A stretch of 33,928 nucleotides of DNA from a virus: positions 1-33,928 of the IMG/VR virus record IMGVR_UViG_3300028384_000371; one strand, written 5' to 3'. Shown here piece after piece: positions 14,912 through 22,667 of this stretch. The translations under genes were made by a program, and so were the position numbers. Positions within the stretch are counted from its first letter, which is position 1. Each line of letters begins with the position of its first letter. The notes under the pieces are model-generated. The model ran no database searches. It saw nothing but the letters and a program-made list of their open reading frames with translations, and was not told the origin of the DNA.

Positions 14912-15393
14912 TGGCATACGCAATAAACAGAAACGGTACAATACAGGTTTATTCTTCAGTACCTAAATCATTCAAGGGAAGTCAAAAGGAATATCTAGGA
15001 GGGTTTGACCAACTAACAAGAGCCGAGCAGAAAGCAGAGGGCTTGTTTGATGTTGTATTGCCCGATGGTTATAATTCACAGATACACGATTTAGGAGACA
15101 TCTTTTGGGATTCAGCTAATACACAGTTTACTTATCCAAAGACTAATAAGACTTGGAGTCAAACAGTAGCGGAGTTAAAAGAACAGAAGATTGCTAATCT
15201 AAAAGCTAGTGCTAACAGTAAACTTGCTGAAACTGATTGGGTGATTATTAGAGATACAGAATTAGGTAATACTACTGACTCTGCAATTACAGATGCTAGA
15301 GCAGCAATCAGAACAACTGTAGCAACAAAAGAAAGTGAGATAAACGCAAAGACCACAAAGGCTCAAGTAGTACAGTACGACATAACTTTATAA
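14911..15393 (+). CDS. Tail fibre assembly-like protein
   Basis: 160 residues from the ATG at 14911, which overlaps the previous stop; an upstream TTG start is unnecessary. The second half (ELKEQKIANLKASANSKLAE, TDWVIIRDTELGN, then a helix with ARAAIRTTVATKES) resembles the C-terminal part of tail fibre assembly/DUF4376-like proteins, where K-L-x-x-T-D-W-x-x-x-R precedes an R-x-x-I/L-R helix. It may chaperone or cap the fibre encoded next. Confidence 0.65.
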   Translation: MAYAINRNGTIQVYSSVPKSFKGSQKEYLGGFDQLTRAEQKAEGLFDVVLPDGYNSQIHDLGDIFWDSANTQFTYPKTNKTWSQTVAELKEQKIANLKASANSKLAETDWVIIRDTELGNTTDSAITDARAAIRTTVATKESEINAKTTKAQVVQYDITL

Positions 15394-15394
15394 T

Positions 15395-16642
15395 ATGGCT
15401 TTAAATAGAAAGACATTTAAAAAAGCTGCTGCGGTAGCAGATACTAACTTACCATCAAGCTACTTCAACACCGTACTCTATACAGGAAACGGAGGCACTC
15501 AAAGAGTAGGTGGGTATATAAATAGAGGTGCTGTAACTAATACAACTCCAATAGATTTCTCTACTGAAAATTGGTCTATATCTTGGTGGATTTATTTAAA
15601 TACACTTTCTGATAGCAAACAAATGATTGGAAAATGGGGTGCTTCACCGGGTGTTGTATTTTTATTTAGAACAAAGTCTAATGGACAAATTGAACTTTAC
15701 GAAAGAGATGGCACTACGAACTTTTTAGAAACTACATCAGCAGGCACTATAGCAGCGGGTCAATGGTACAATATGACATACTCAAGGTCAGCAACTGAAG
15801 CTAAATTTTATTTGAATGGCTCTCTTAACAAAACAATGAGTCGCACTAATGCTATAAATCAAGGAGGAACAGAGCCTATTAATATAGGTGGTAATGGTAG
15901 TAGTGGAATAGATGGCAAAATAGACCAAGTAAGAATCTTCAACAAAGCAATAAGCAGTAGCGAAGTAACTACTCTATATGAAGAAACACACGCTTCTACT
16001 ACAAAATCAACTACGGATATATTTAATGACGCCTCTGGAGTAGCACTATACCAATTAGATGGGAACGCTAATGATACAGGAGGAGCAAGTGGATATATAG
16101 GAGAGGGTGCTATATTTAATGGGAGTAGTAGTAAGATTACAATTTCTGAAATATCTGCTACATCTATATCAATGTGGGTTAATTTAGACACTCTTGATAG
16201 ATATGACGCTTTACTTGGTCATTCAACTAATAGTTCAAATTATGTATATTGGGCAGATAGTGGCGAATCTTATCAATTAAGGTTAGGAACTTTATTATTT
16301 GGAAGTGGAACTGCAAAAAATACAGTTGGTGTTGTTGGTAGTTGGGTTAATGTTATTTTGGTTGATAATGGTTCAGGAACTGTAACTTGTTATGTAGATG
16401 GAAGTAGTGCAGGTAGTGTTAGCGGAAGTTTACCTTCTTTTAATGAAATAGGAGCAAGAACAGCAGGTACAGACCAATGGACAAAAGGCAAATTAGACCA
16501 AGTAAGAATATACGACAAAGCACTATCTTCTTCAGAGGTCACTACACTATACGGAGAAACAGCATCTTCTAACATTACTATAAGTGATTTAGTAGCTTAC
16601 TATCCTATGGAGGGTACATCTTTAGACCAAGAGGGTAGCTGA
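15395..16642 (+). CDS. LamG-domain adhesin, first part of a frameshifted fibre
   Basis: 415 residues ending at TGA 16640. Two concanavalin/LamG-type lectin domains are visible: about 25-195 (WSISWWIYLNTLSDSKQMIG, FYLNGSLNKT, GKIDQVRIFNKAISSSEVTT) and about 215-385 (ISMWVNLDTLDRYDALLGHS, CYVDGSSAGS, GKLDQVRIYDKALSSSEVTT). Such domains bind glycans and would contact the host surface. The protein ends abruptly at GTSLDQEGS. The +1 frame is open from 16626 and continues as fibre sequence to 18596 without its own start codon before 17073. One base removed from GGG at 16633-16635 would join them. Confidence 0.82.
   Translation: MALNRKTFKKAAAVADTNLPSSYFNTVLYTGNGGTQRVGGYINRGAVTNTTPIDFSTENWSISWWIYLNTLSDSKQMIGKWGASPGVVFLFRTKSNGQIELYERDGTTNFLETTSAGTIAAGQWYNMTYSRSATEAKFYLNGSLNKTMSRTNAINQGGTEPINIGGNGSSGIDGKIDQVRIFNKAISSSEVTTLYEETHASTTKSTTDIFNDASGVALYQLDGNANDTGGASGYIGEGAIFNGSSSKITISEISATSISMWVNLDTLDRYDALLGHSTNSSNYVYWADSGESYQLRLGTLLFGSGTAKNTVGVVGSWVNVILVDNGSGTVTCYVDGSSAGSVSGSLPSFNEIGARTAGTDQWTKGKLDQVRIYDKALSSSEVTTLYGETASSNITISDLVAYYPMEGTSLDQEGS
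15922..16552 (+). repeat. LamG-end duplication inside the adhesin
   Basis: TAGACCAAGTAAGAAT occurs at about 15922 and 16495, each followed by a similar stretch coding for the D/N-KAISSSEVTTLY or KALSSSEVTTLY end of a LamG domain. The two lectin domains arose by internal duplication. Confidence 0.75.
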
Positions 16643-18596
16643 CGTAGAATATAGCTACAACGGTACTGCTACTAATGTATCTTATCAAGAGGCTACAAAT
16701 TTTACTCCTGATGCAATTTGGATAAAGGAAAGAGGTGGAACATCTAACCATCAGTTTAAAAATAGTGTAGCAGGGGATTTTGCAGTTTTTCCAAATTTAA
16801 CTAATGCAGAATCTGCAACTTCTGTTTTAGATTTTGAATCAAATGGATTTTCATTTACAGGTAGTGATGGAAGTATTAATAATAATAATGATACCTACGT
16901 AGCTTGGTGTTGGAAAGCAGGAGGTGCAGCGGTAAGCGGAAGCGGAACAAACGTTTCATCAGTTACTCAATCTGAAAATGCTGATGCAGGTTTTGGGATA
17001 TATAGATTTACAACAACAAGTAGTGATAATACCAATATAACTATAAATCACAATCTAAACGCAACACCCGAAATGGTAATTGCAAAAGAAACAAGCGGTA
17101 GTGGTAATTGGTATATTTATCATTCAGCATTAGGAGCAGGCAAATATTTACAATTTAAAAATACAGCAGCAACAACTGCAAGTTTCGCTTGGGGTGCAGG
17201 TATGACAAGTTCTGTGATTGGTGCAAGAACTGCTCAATCGGTTGATAGTGGCGAAACTCACATTGCTTATGCGTTTCACAGCGTAGACGGAATACAGAAA
17301 GTCGGTAGCTATACAGGGACAGGAGCAGCAGGAAATATGATTGAGACAGGATTTGAACCTGCTTTTTTAATGATTAAAAAAACAAGCGGTACAAGTAGAT
17401 GGAGAATAGTAGATAATAAAAGAGATACGTCAAACCCAAGAAGTAAAAATTTATTTGCGGAAGATAATATTGCAGAAACAGGTAGACCAACTCACACAAC
17501 TCAAGATTTTAATTTCTTATCAAACGGTTTTGAAATACCTGCAGGAATGGATGGTGAATTAAATGGAAATAATGATACATTCATCTACCTAGCAATAGCA
17601 GCAGACCCTGACACTACTACTCCAACAGTAGAAGATAGTTTTGAGGTTGTTACTTATACAGGTAATGGAAGTACTCAAGATATTGATACAGGGTTTAAAC
17701 CTGACTTTGTTTGGGTGAAGGAAAGAACAACAAGTGAAGGACATAGGTTGTATGATTCAGTAAGAGGTGCAACTAAACACCTTAATTCAGAAAATACGGG
17801 TGCGGAAGCTACAAATTCAGCAGGATTAACTTCTTTTGACTCTAATGGGTTTGGCATAGGCAGTTACGCTCCTGTAAATACAAATAATGAAGACTACGTA
17901 GCTTGGTGTTGGAAAGCAGGAGACCACGATGACAACCTACCACAGATTAACACAGAGGGTACTATAGATAGTACTGTATCGGTTAATGATGCAGCAGGGT
18001 TTAGTATTGTGAAGTATAATAAATCAAGCGGTTCAACGGCTACTGTAGGACACGGATTATCATCTGCTCCTGAACTTATTATTGTTAAAACTTTAGACGT
18101 TGCAGATACTTGGAGGGTTTATGTTTCTGCATTAGGAGGAACAAAATATATTAATTTAAATAACAGTGATGCTGCAGCTACTGCTTCATCCGTTTGGAAT
18201 AATACAGACCCAACATCAACCGTTTTTTCATTAGGAACTGATGGTTCTGTAGGTAATGGAGATATGATTGGATACTGCTTCACATCTGTAACAGGTTATC
18301 AAAAGATAGGGAGTTATACAGGGACAGGTACAACAAATTCAATTACAGGAGTTGGTTTTGAGCCAAGATTTACATTAATTAAACGTACTGATGTAGCTGA
18401 CAATTGGGTGATTCACGATGCAGTACGTGATACAACTGACCCAAGAACTAAAATACTTCTGCCTAACGGGTCAGATGCTGAATATGATAATTCTCTATAT
18501 GGAATATCTTACAATCAAGATGGGTTTACATTAGAACAAGGTTATACGGCAATTAACGCTTCAGGAGGCACATACATCTATTTAGCAATAGCATAA
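16626..18596 (+). CDS. Second part of the frameshifted fibre (two 333-residue repeats)
   Basis: An open frame with no stop from 16626 to 18594; the first ATG is at 17073, well inside a domain, so this is not a separate gene with a normal start. It encodes two repeats of about 333 residues. Each has a G/S-rich first part (FTPDAIWIKERGGTSNH / FKPDFVWVKERTTSEGH) ending YVAWCWKAG, a middle (ITINHNLNATPEMVIAKETS / ATVGHGLSSAPELIIVKTLD) and a last part (VGSYTGTGAAGNMIETGFEP / IGSYTGTGTTNSITGVGFEP) ending TFIYLAIA / TYIYLAIA. This architecture is common in marine phage tail fibres. With the LamG part the whole protein would be about 1,066 residues. Confidence 0.8.
   Translation, partial: TKRVADVEYSYNGTATNVSYQEATNFTPDAIWIKERGGTSNHQFKNSVAGDFAVFPNLTNAESATSVLDFESNGFSFTGSDGSINNNNDTYVAWCWKAGGAAVSGSGTNVSSVTQSENADAGFGIYRFTTTSSDNTNITINHNLNATPEMVIAKETSGSGNWYIYHSALGAGKYLQFKNTAATTASFAWGAGMTSSVIGARTAQSVDSGETHIAYAFHSVDGIQKVGSYTGTGAAGNMIETGFEPAFLMIKKTSGTSRWRIVDNKRDTSNPRSKNLFAEDNIAETGRPTHTTQDFNFLSNGFEIPAGMDGELNGNNDTFIYLAIAADPDTTTPTVEDSFEVVTYTGNGSTQDIDTGFKPDFVWVKERTTSEGHRLYDSVRGATKHLNSENTGAEATNSAGLTSFDSNGFGIGSYAPVNTNNEDYVAWCWKAGDHDDNLPQINTEGTIDSTVSVNDAAGFSIVKYNKSSGSTATVGHGLSSAPELIIVKTLDVADTWRVYVSALGGTKYINLNNSDAAATASSVWNNTDPTSTVFSLGTDGSVGNGDMIGYCFTSVTGYQKIGSYTGTGTTNSITGVGFEPRFTLIKRTDVADNWVIHDAVRDTTDPRTKILLPNGSDAEYDNSLYGISYNQDGFTLEQGYTAINASGGTYIYLAIA
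16895..17922 (+). repeat. Exact 29-bp direct repeats 999 bp apart
   Basis: 16895-16923 and 17894-17922 are identical and encode YVAWCWKAG in the same frame. They mark the 333-codon period of the fibre and could recombine to delete or add one repeat. Confidence 0.85.
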
Positions 18597-18599
18597 ACA

Positions 18600-18749
18600 A
18601 TGGAACAATTGAAGATATACGGATTTAACGCAATAGCATTAGCAATATCAATAACAGAGATTAATCCCTATCTTCAGACAATATCTTTAGTGTTGGCAAT
18701 AGGGTACACAATAATACAAATAACAAAGAAACTAAATGGCAAAAATTGA
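18600..18749 (+). CDS. Small hydrophobic membrane protein (holin-like)
   Basis: 49 residues from the ATG at 18600, 3 bases after the fibre stop. Two hydrophobic stretches (FNAIALAISITEI and TISLVLAIGYTIIQI) separated by NPYLQ and a basic end (TKKLNGKN) suggest a short helical hairpin in the membrane. It overlaps the next gene by 14 bases. Role could be a second holin or antiholin. Confidence 0.6.
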   Translation: MEQLKIYGFNAIALAISITEINPYLQTISLVLAIGYTIIQITKKLNGKN

Positions 18750-19020
18750 TATAGACGGAGACGGAAAGGCTGATGTTTCAATCAGCATCACACAAATTAT
18801 TACGATAGCTGCAATGTTTGCTTCTATAATAGGTTCTTATTATACATTAAGTGCCAAGATAGAAACTAATGCTTCTGACGTAGCTAAACTTAAATACAAC
18901 GAAAAGGAATACACTTGGAAGAATCAAAGACAACTTGAAGCTGAAGTAAGAACTATTACTTTAGAGATGCGAGACTTTATGAAAGACCTTGAGTATTTAC
19001 AAAGAGATAAAAAAAGATAA
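18736..19020 (+). CDS. Membrane-anchored coiled-coil protein
   Basis: 94 residues. It starts with a Ca-binding-like loop (DIDGDGKADV), then one transmembrane helix (ITQIITIAAMFASIIGSYYT), then a long charged helix (LEAEVRTITLEMRDFMKDLE) ending basic. The layout fits a spanin-like or holin-accessory protein, though there is no lipobox. Coupled by overlap on both sides. Confidence 0.7.
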   Translation: MAKIDIDGDGKADVSISITQIITIAAMFASIIGSYYTLSAKIETNASDVAKLKYNEKEYTWKNQRQLEAEVRTITLEMRDFMKDLEYLQRDKKR

Positions 19021-19181
19021 TGGATAAGATAAAAGAATACGGAAACAAAGCAATAGCTTGGACAAAGAATTGGTATGTAACTAATTGGAATGGTGGTATG
19101 TTTAACAGAGGTAAAACCATTTTTATTAGCTTTACTATCTTAATGTTTTTAATTAAGGTTGTACACAATATATTCAACTAA
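19020..19181 (+). CDS. Small membrane protein
   Basis: 53 residues from the ATG at 19020 (TAATG overlap with the previous stop). Trp-rich N-terminal half (IAWTKNWYVTNWNGGMF), then one hydrophobic helix (IFISFTILMFLIKVV). Third of three consecutive small membrane proteins; the cluster looks like a lysis or envelope module, but no individual family is recognised. Confidence 0.6.
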   Translation: MDKIKEYGNKAIAWTKNWYVTNWNGGMFNRGKTIFISFTILMFLIKVVHNIFN

Positions 19182-19200
19182 ACAGAAAAATAATAATCAC

Positions 19201-19208
19201 TATATTTG
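19201..19208 (+). promoter_or_regulatory. Promoter -7 element of the tail operon
   Basis: TATATTTG (TAnnTTTG), 17 bases before the ATG at 19226. It drives the tail tube gene, which must be expressed strongly. Confidence 0.7.
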
Positions 19209-19225
19209 TATAAAATTTATAACTA

Positions 19226-19636
19226 ATGGCGACAACAGGCGTATTTAACGGAACTAACTTAATTATTACAGTCGAAGGTGCAACTGTGGGACATACTACA
19301 AGCTGCACTTTAAGCTTATCAAATGATTTACCAGAAGCTACAACTAAAGATAGCAGCGGTTTCCAAGAAGTGATTGCTGGGGTTATGAGTGGCGAAATCT
19401 CTTTTGAGGGGTTAGTTGCTTATGATGACTCTGCAAACGCTATTGAAATGGCTGACTACCTTTTAGCTAGAACTCAATTAACTTGCGTATTCGGTACTGC
19501 CGAAAGCGGAGACGATGTTTTTACAGCTGAAGGGTTCTTATCTAGTGTTGAAATGAGCGCTGAAGCTGAATCTCCAGTTTCTTACAGCGGTTCTATCACA
19601 CTTACTGGTAGCATCACTAAATCAACTAACGCTTAA
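19226..19636 (+). CDS. Major tail (tube) protein
   Basis: 136 residues. GTNLIITVEGATVGHTTSCT, LPEATTKDSSGFQEVIAGVM, GEISFEGLVAYDD and the ending YSGSITLTGSITK match the small tail tube protein family (TP901-1/phi13-like), in which a beta-sandwich forms hexameric rings. Position directly before the tail chaperones and tape measure confirms the call. Confidence 0.9.
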   Translation: MATTGVFNGTNLIITVEGATVGHTTSCTLSLSNDLPEATTKDSSGFQEVIAGVMSGEISFEGLVAYDDSANAIEMADYLLARTQLTCVFGTAESGDDVFTAEGFLSSVEMSAEAESPVSYSGSITLTGSITKSTNA

Positions 19637-19652
19637 TAAAGGTTAGAACATT

Positions 19653-20036
19653 ATGGCAAACAAAAAGAGGGGGTATTATACCCTAGATATAGGTGGGCGT
19701 AAAAGAACGATGCATTTTAGTATGAACTTCTGGAGCGCCTTTACTGAAGAAATGAAAGTGCCACTTGATAAAATTGGAGAAATTTTTGATGGTGGCGTTT
19801 CGCTTACAGGTATTCGTGCGCTGGTTTACTCTGGTCTATTGGCTTTTGACCAAGAGGAAGGAAACGAAATCGATTACACTATTTACAAAGTGGGGGCTTG
19901 GCTAGATGATATGAAGGCGGATGAACTTGAGAAGATAGTCAACGCAATGCTAGAGAGTAAAATCTTAGGCACTGACTTAAATATGGGTATTGATAGAAAC
20001 CCAAAGAGTGAGGGAAAGCAAGCGCCGACACCCTAA
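19653..20036 (+). CDS. Tail assembly chaperone G-like protein
   Basis: 127 residues. The central part (FSMNFWSAFTEEMKVPLDKI, ALVYSGLLAFDQEEGNEIDY, VGAWLDDMKADELEKIVNAM) is the helical fold of gpG-like tail assembly chaperones that coat the tape measure during tail assembly. It ends shortly after a slippery heptamer at 20012-20018, where a minority of ribosomes should shift to make the G-T fusion. Confidence 0.88.
   Translation: MANKKRGYYTLDIGGRKRTMHFSMNFWSAFTEEMKVPLDKIGEIFDGGVSLTGIRALVYSGLLAFDQEEGNEIDYTIYKVGAWLDDMKADELEKIVNAMLESKILGTDLNMGIDRNPKSEGKQAPTP
20012..20018 (+). promoter_or_regulatory. -1 ribosomal frameshift site GGGAAAG
   Basis: In the G frame this reads G GGA AAG, the classic X-XXY-YYZ form and the same heptamer used by lambda between genes G and T. 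After slipping to GGG AAA the -1 frame is open to 20353, while the 0 frame stops at TAA 20034. Confidence 0.9.
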
Positions 20037-20353
20037 GCTGGGATAAACTATTTGATTATTATATAGGGCAAGTCGGCACAGACCCAGACAAGTTCTGGAA
20101 ATACACTTGGGCTGAAAACCAGCTGCTCGGAGAATCATATAATATAAAACAAAACCTTGAGTGGGAACGTACGCGCTATGTCGCCACTATGATACACAAT
20201 GTGAACTGCCAAAAGAAGCAGCACATGATTAAGCCACACAAGCTTTTCCCATTGCCACAGGATAGACTTAGCAGGGTTATAAAGCCAAGGAGTACTAAAG
20301 AGAGTTTTCTCAAGTTTAAAGCGGTTTGTGAAGCTGCAGGGGTTAAATTCTAA
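20012..20353 (+). CDS. Tail assembly chaperone T extension (made as G-T fusion)
   Basis: The -1 frame relative to G is open from just after TGA 20009-20011 to TAA 20351, with no early start of its own, so it is expressed by frameshifting at 20012-20018. The fusion from 19653 would be about 233 residues. The T part (SWDKLFDYYIGQVGTDPDKF, WKYTWAENQLLGESYN, LEWERTRYVATMIHN, IKPHKLFPLPQDR) has the usual T features: early Trp, helical middle, and a K-x-x-x-x-F-P-L segment. It links the G-coated tape measure to tube subunits. The 317 bases 20037-20353 hold only this. Confidence 0.9.
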   Translation, partial: GKASADTLSWDKLFDYYIGQVGTDPDKFWKYTWAENQLLGESYNIKQNLEWERTRYVATMIHNVNCQKKQHMIKPHKLFPLPQDRLSRVIKPRSTKESFLKFKAVCEAAGVKF

Positions 20354-20368
20354 AGCCCCTTTTTTTTT
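20338..20368 (+). terminator. Intrinsic terminator overlapping the T stop codon
   Basis: AGGGG (20338-20342) pairs with CCCCT (20356-20360) around a 13-base loop that holds the stop codon, followed by T9. The stem is short, so termination may be partial. Confidence 0.65.
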
Positions 20369-20369
20369 G

Positions 20370-20377
20370 TAATTTTG
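20370..20377 (+). promoter_or_regulatory. -7 element of the tape measure gene, 4 bases from the ATG
   Basis: TAATTTTG then TGAC and the ATG at 20382. Same leaderless geometry as at 2105, 6403 and 26683. Confidence 0.65.
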
Positions 20378-20381
20378 TGAC

Positions 20382-22667
20382 ATGGCAGATAATACTTTAA
20401 GAATAGCGATTAACGCCGATATAAAAGGCTTAAATCAAAATTTAAACAAAGCACAAACTCGTTTAAAGGCTTTTAGCGGGCGTTTAAAAAATATAGGGGG
20501 TCAACTACAAACTAGACTTGCGCTGCCTTTAATCGCAGCGGGAGGGGCTTCTATTAAGATGGCAGCTGACTTTGATAAGTCAATGACCAAAATAAAAACC
20601 TTAGTAGGTGTTGCGGGCGCTGAAGTAGACCAGATGTCTATGGGCGTAAAAGCTATGGCTACCGCCGCAGGTGTTAGTTCTGGCGAGGCTGCCGATGCAC
20701 TATTCTTTATTACTTCTGCTGGTTTACGCGGTTCGGATGCAATGGCTGTACTAGAACAATCTACAAAGGCAGCTGCATTAGGTTTAGGGGAAACAGCAAC
20801 AGTAGCCGACTTAGCTACTTCTGCCCTTAATGCTTATGGCGTTGAAAACCTTTCGGCAACCGATGCAACGGATGTACTTACAGGCGCGGTTCGTGAAGGT
20901 AAACTTGAGGCTAGTGAATTATCTAGTGTAATGGGTCAAGTTCTTCCAGTAGCTTCTAATATGGGAGTACAGTTCCATGAAGTGGGTGCGGCATTTGCTG
21001 CAATGAGTAGAACAGGTACGCCAGCTGCACAGGCTGCAACTCAGCTAAACAGTATTTTGATGGCTATAATGAAGCCAACAAAACAAAGCGCTGCGGCAAT
21101 GGCTGAACTAGGTTTGAGTAGCGCAGGTTTAAGGCAGCAAATAAAAGACGAAGGTTTACTATCAGTTTTTCAAAGTTTAAAGACTGCAAGTGAAGGCAAC
21201 GCTGAGGCTTTTGAAATGGTGTTTGGAAACATTAGAGCTTTGAAAGGTATAATGGACTTGACTGGTGCTAGTGCAGCCACTACTGCCGAGATATTTGCTA
21301 GAATGGCAAATACTACTGGCATAACTTCACAGGCTTTTGACGAACTGCAAAAAAGTTCAGAATTTAGGTTGCGTAAAGGTTTAAAGGCTTTGCAAAATAG
21401 TTTTACAGATTTAGGCGCTGAATTAATGTCTAGCTTATTACCAGTATTTCAAAATATATTAGGAACAGTCACAAAACTATTTAAAGCTTTTGGAAGGTTG
21501 TCGCCTCAAACAAAGCAAATAGCGATAGGTTTTGCAGCGCTTGCAGTTGTATTACCTACTGTTTTATCAGTTGGTGGTGCGGTGTTAGGTGTTATATCAG
21601 CTATGATTTCCCCTATTGGTTTAGTCGCTGTGGCTGTTGCAGGTTTAGTACTTTATTTTGATGATATTGCAAACGCTTTTGTAATGTTTAAAAATGCAGT
21701 AAAATATAATGTATTAGCTGTATTGATTAGAATAAATGAATTTTTTGAAAAGTATTTGTTTAGACCTTTGCGTACAGCATCCAAACTATTTAATCAGTTT
21801 TTAGAAGATGGATTTGGAGCAGATTTTGGAGGAATTATTGATGATTTCTTTAAAGAAGGTGATGATATATCTAAAAAAGCGGGAAAAAAACTAGCAGAAA
21901 ACTACGTTAAAGAATGGGAGCAAAACAGCAAAGAAAGGTTTGATGGAAGTTTAAGAAAACTTGGAAGTTATTTAAAAAGTAAATCTTCTGATATGTTAGG
22001 AGATATTGGAATAGCAGCGCCAAGTGGCGTTTCAACACCAAAAGGTCCAGCGAAATCTCCATTTGACGCGGCTAGAATGCCAGCTGTTTCTGCTGCCGTA
22101 TTAACTACAAGCGAATCATTTGGTAAATTAAATGAGCAAATAAAAAACAGTCAAACCTTTGGGGAAAAATTAGGTGCATTTTTTATGCAGTTTGAGCCTC
22201 AAGTTAACTATTTAGCACAAGCTGTCGGAGGCACACTTATGAGTGCATTTCAATCTTTAGGTCAAGGCGGCAATTTCTTTGATACTTTAATACAGGGTTT
22301 AAAAAGGTTAATAATACAATTAGCCGCTGCCGCTGCTGCTGCTTTTGTTTTAACTCTGTTATTGCCAAGTGTTGGCTTAGGCGGTCTTACAAAAGGTTTG
22401 GGCGGCTTCAAAGAGGTTTTTGCTGGCTTGTCTGGACTTCCAAAATTCGCAAACGGAGGTATTGTATCTGGTCCGACTTTAGGACTTATGGGAGAATACA
22501 GTGGGGCTAGAAGTAACCCAGAGGTAATAGCGCCACTTGACAAATTAAAAGGAATGATAGGGCAACAAGCACAAACAGTTAACGTAGGCGGCAAATTTAG
22601 ATTAGAGGGTCAAGATTTAGTTGTAGCTTTACAGCGAGCAGATAAAAACAGAAGCAGACTTTTATAA
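20382..22667 (+). CDS. Tail tape measure protein
   Basis: 761 residues. The N-terminal part (NADIKGLNQNLNKAQTRLKA), the TP901-like core (ADFDKSMTKIKTLVGVAGAE, EAADALFFITSAGLRGSDAM, VLTGAVREGKLEASELSSVM, FAAMSRTGTPAAQAATQLNS) and a hydrophobic region at about 385-430 (AIGFAALAVVLPTVLSVGGA) define it. A second hydrophobic stretch lies near 645-670, before the Gly-rich end (FANGGIVSGPTLGLMGEYSG). From length I expect a tail of roughly 110 nm. It is the largest gene, as usual in siphophages, and follows the G-T chaperones. Confidence 0.95.
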   Translation: MADNTLRIAINADIKGLNQNLNKAQTRLKAFSGRLKNIGGQLQTRLALPLIAAGGASIKMAADFDKSMTKIKTLVGVAGAEVDQMSMGVKAMATAAGVSSGEAADALFFITSAGLRGSDAMAVLEQSTKAAALGLGETATVADLATSALNAYGVENLSATDATDVLTGAVREGKLEASELSSVMGQVLPVASNMGVQFHEVGAAFAAMSRTGTPAAQAATQLNSILMAIMKPTKQSAAAMAELGLSSAGLRQQIKDEGLLSVFQSLKTASEGNAEAFEMVFGNIRALKGIMDLTGASAATTAEIFARMANTTGITSQAFDELQKSSEFRLRKGLKALQNSFTDLGAELMSSLLPVFQNILGTVTKLFKAFGRLSPQTKQIAIGFAALAVVLPTVLSVGGAVLGVISAMISPIGLVAVAVAGLVLYFDDIANAFVMFKNAVKYNVLAVLIRINEFFEKYLFRPLRTASKLFNQFLEDGFGADFGGIIDDFFKEGDDISKKAGKKLAENYVKEWEQNSKERFDGSLRKLGSYLKSKSSDMLGDIGIAAPSGVSTPKGPAKSPFDAARMPAVSAAVLTTSESFGKLNEQIKNSQTFGEKLGAFFMQFEPQVNYLAQAVGGTLMSAFQSLGQGGNFFDTLIQGLKRLIIQLAAAAAAAFVLTLLLPSVGLGGLTKGLGGFKEVFAGLSGLPKFANGGIVSGPTLGLMGEYSGARSNPEVIAPLDKLKGMIGQQAQTVNVGGKFRLEGQDLVVALQRADKNRSRLL

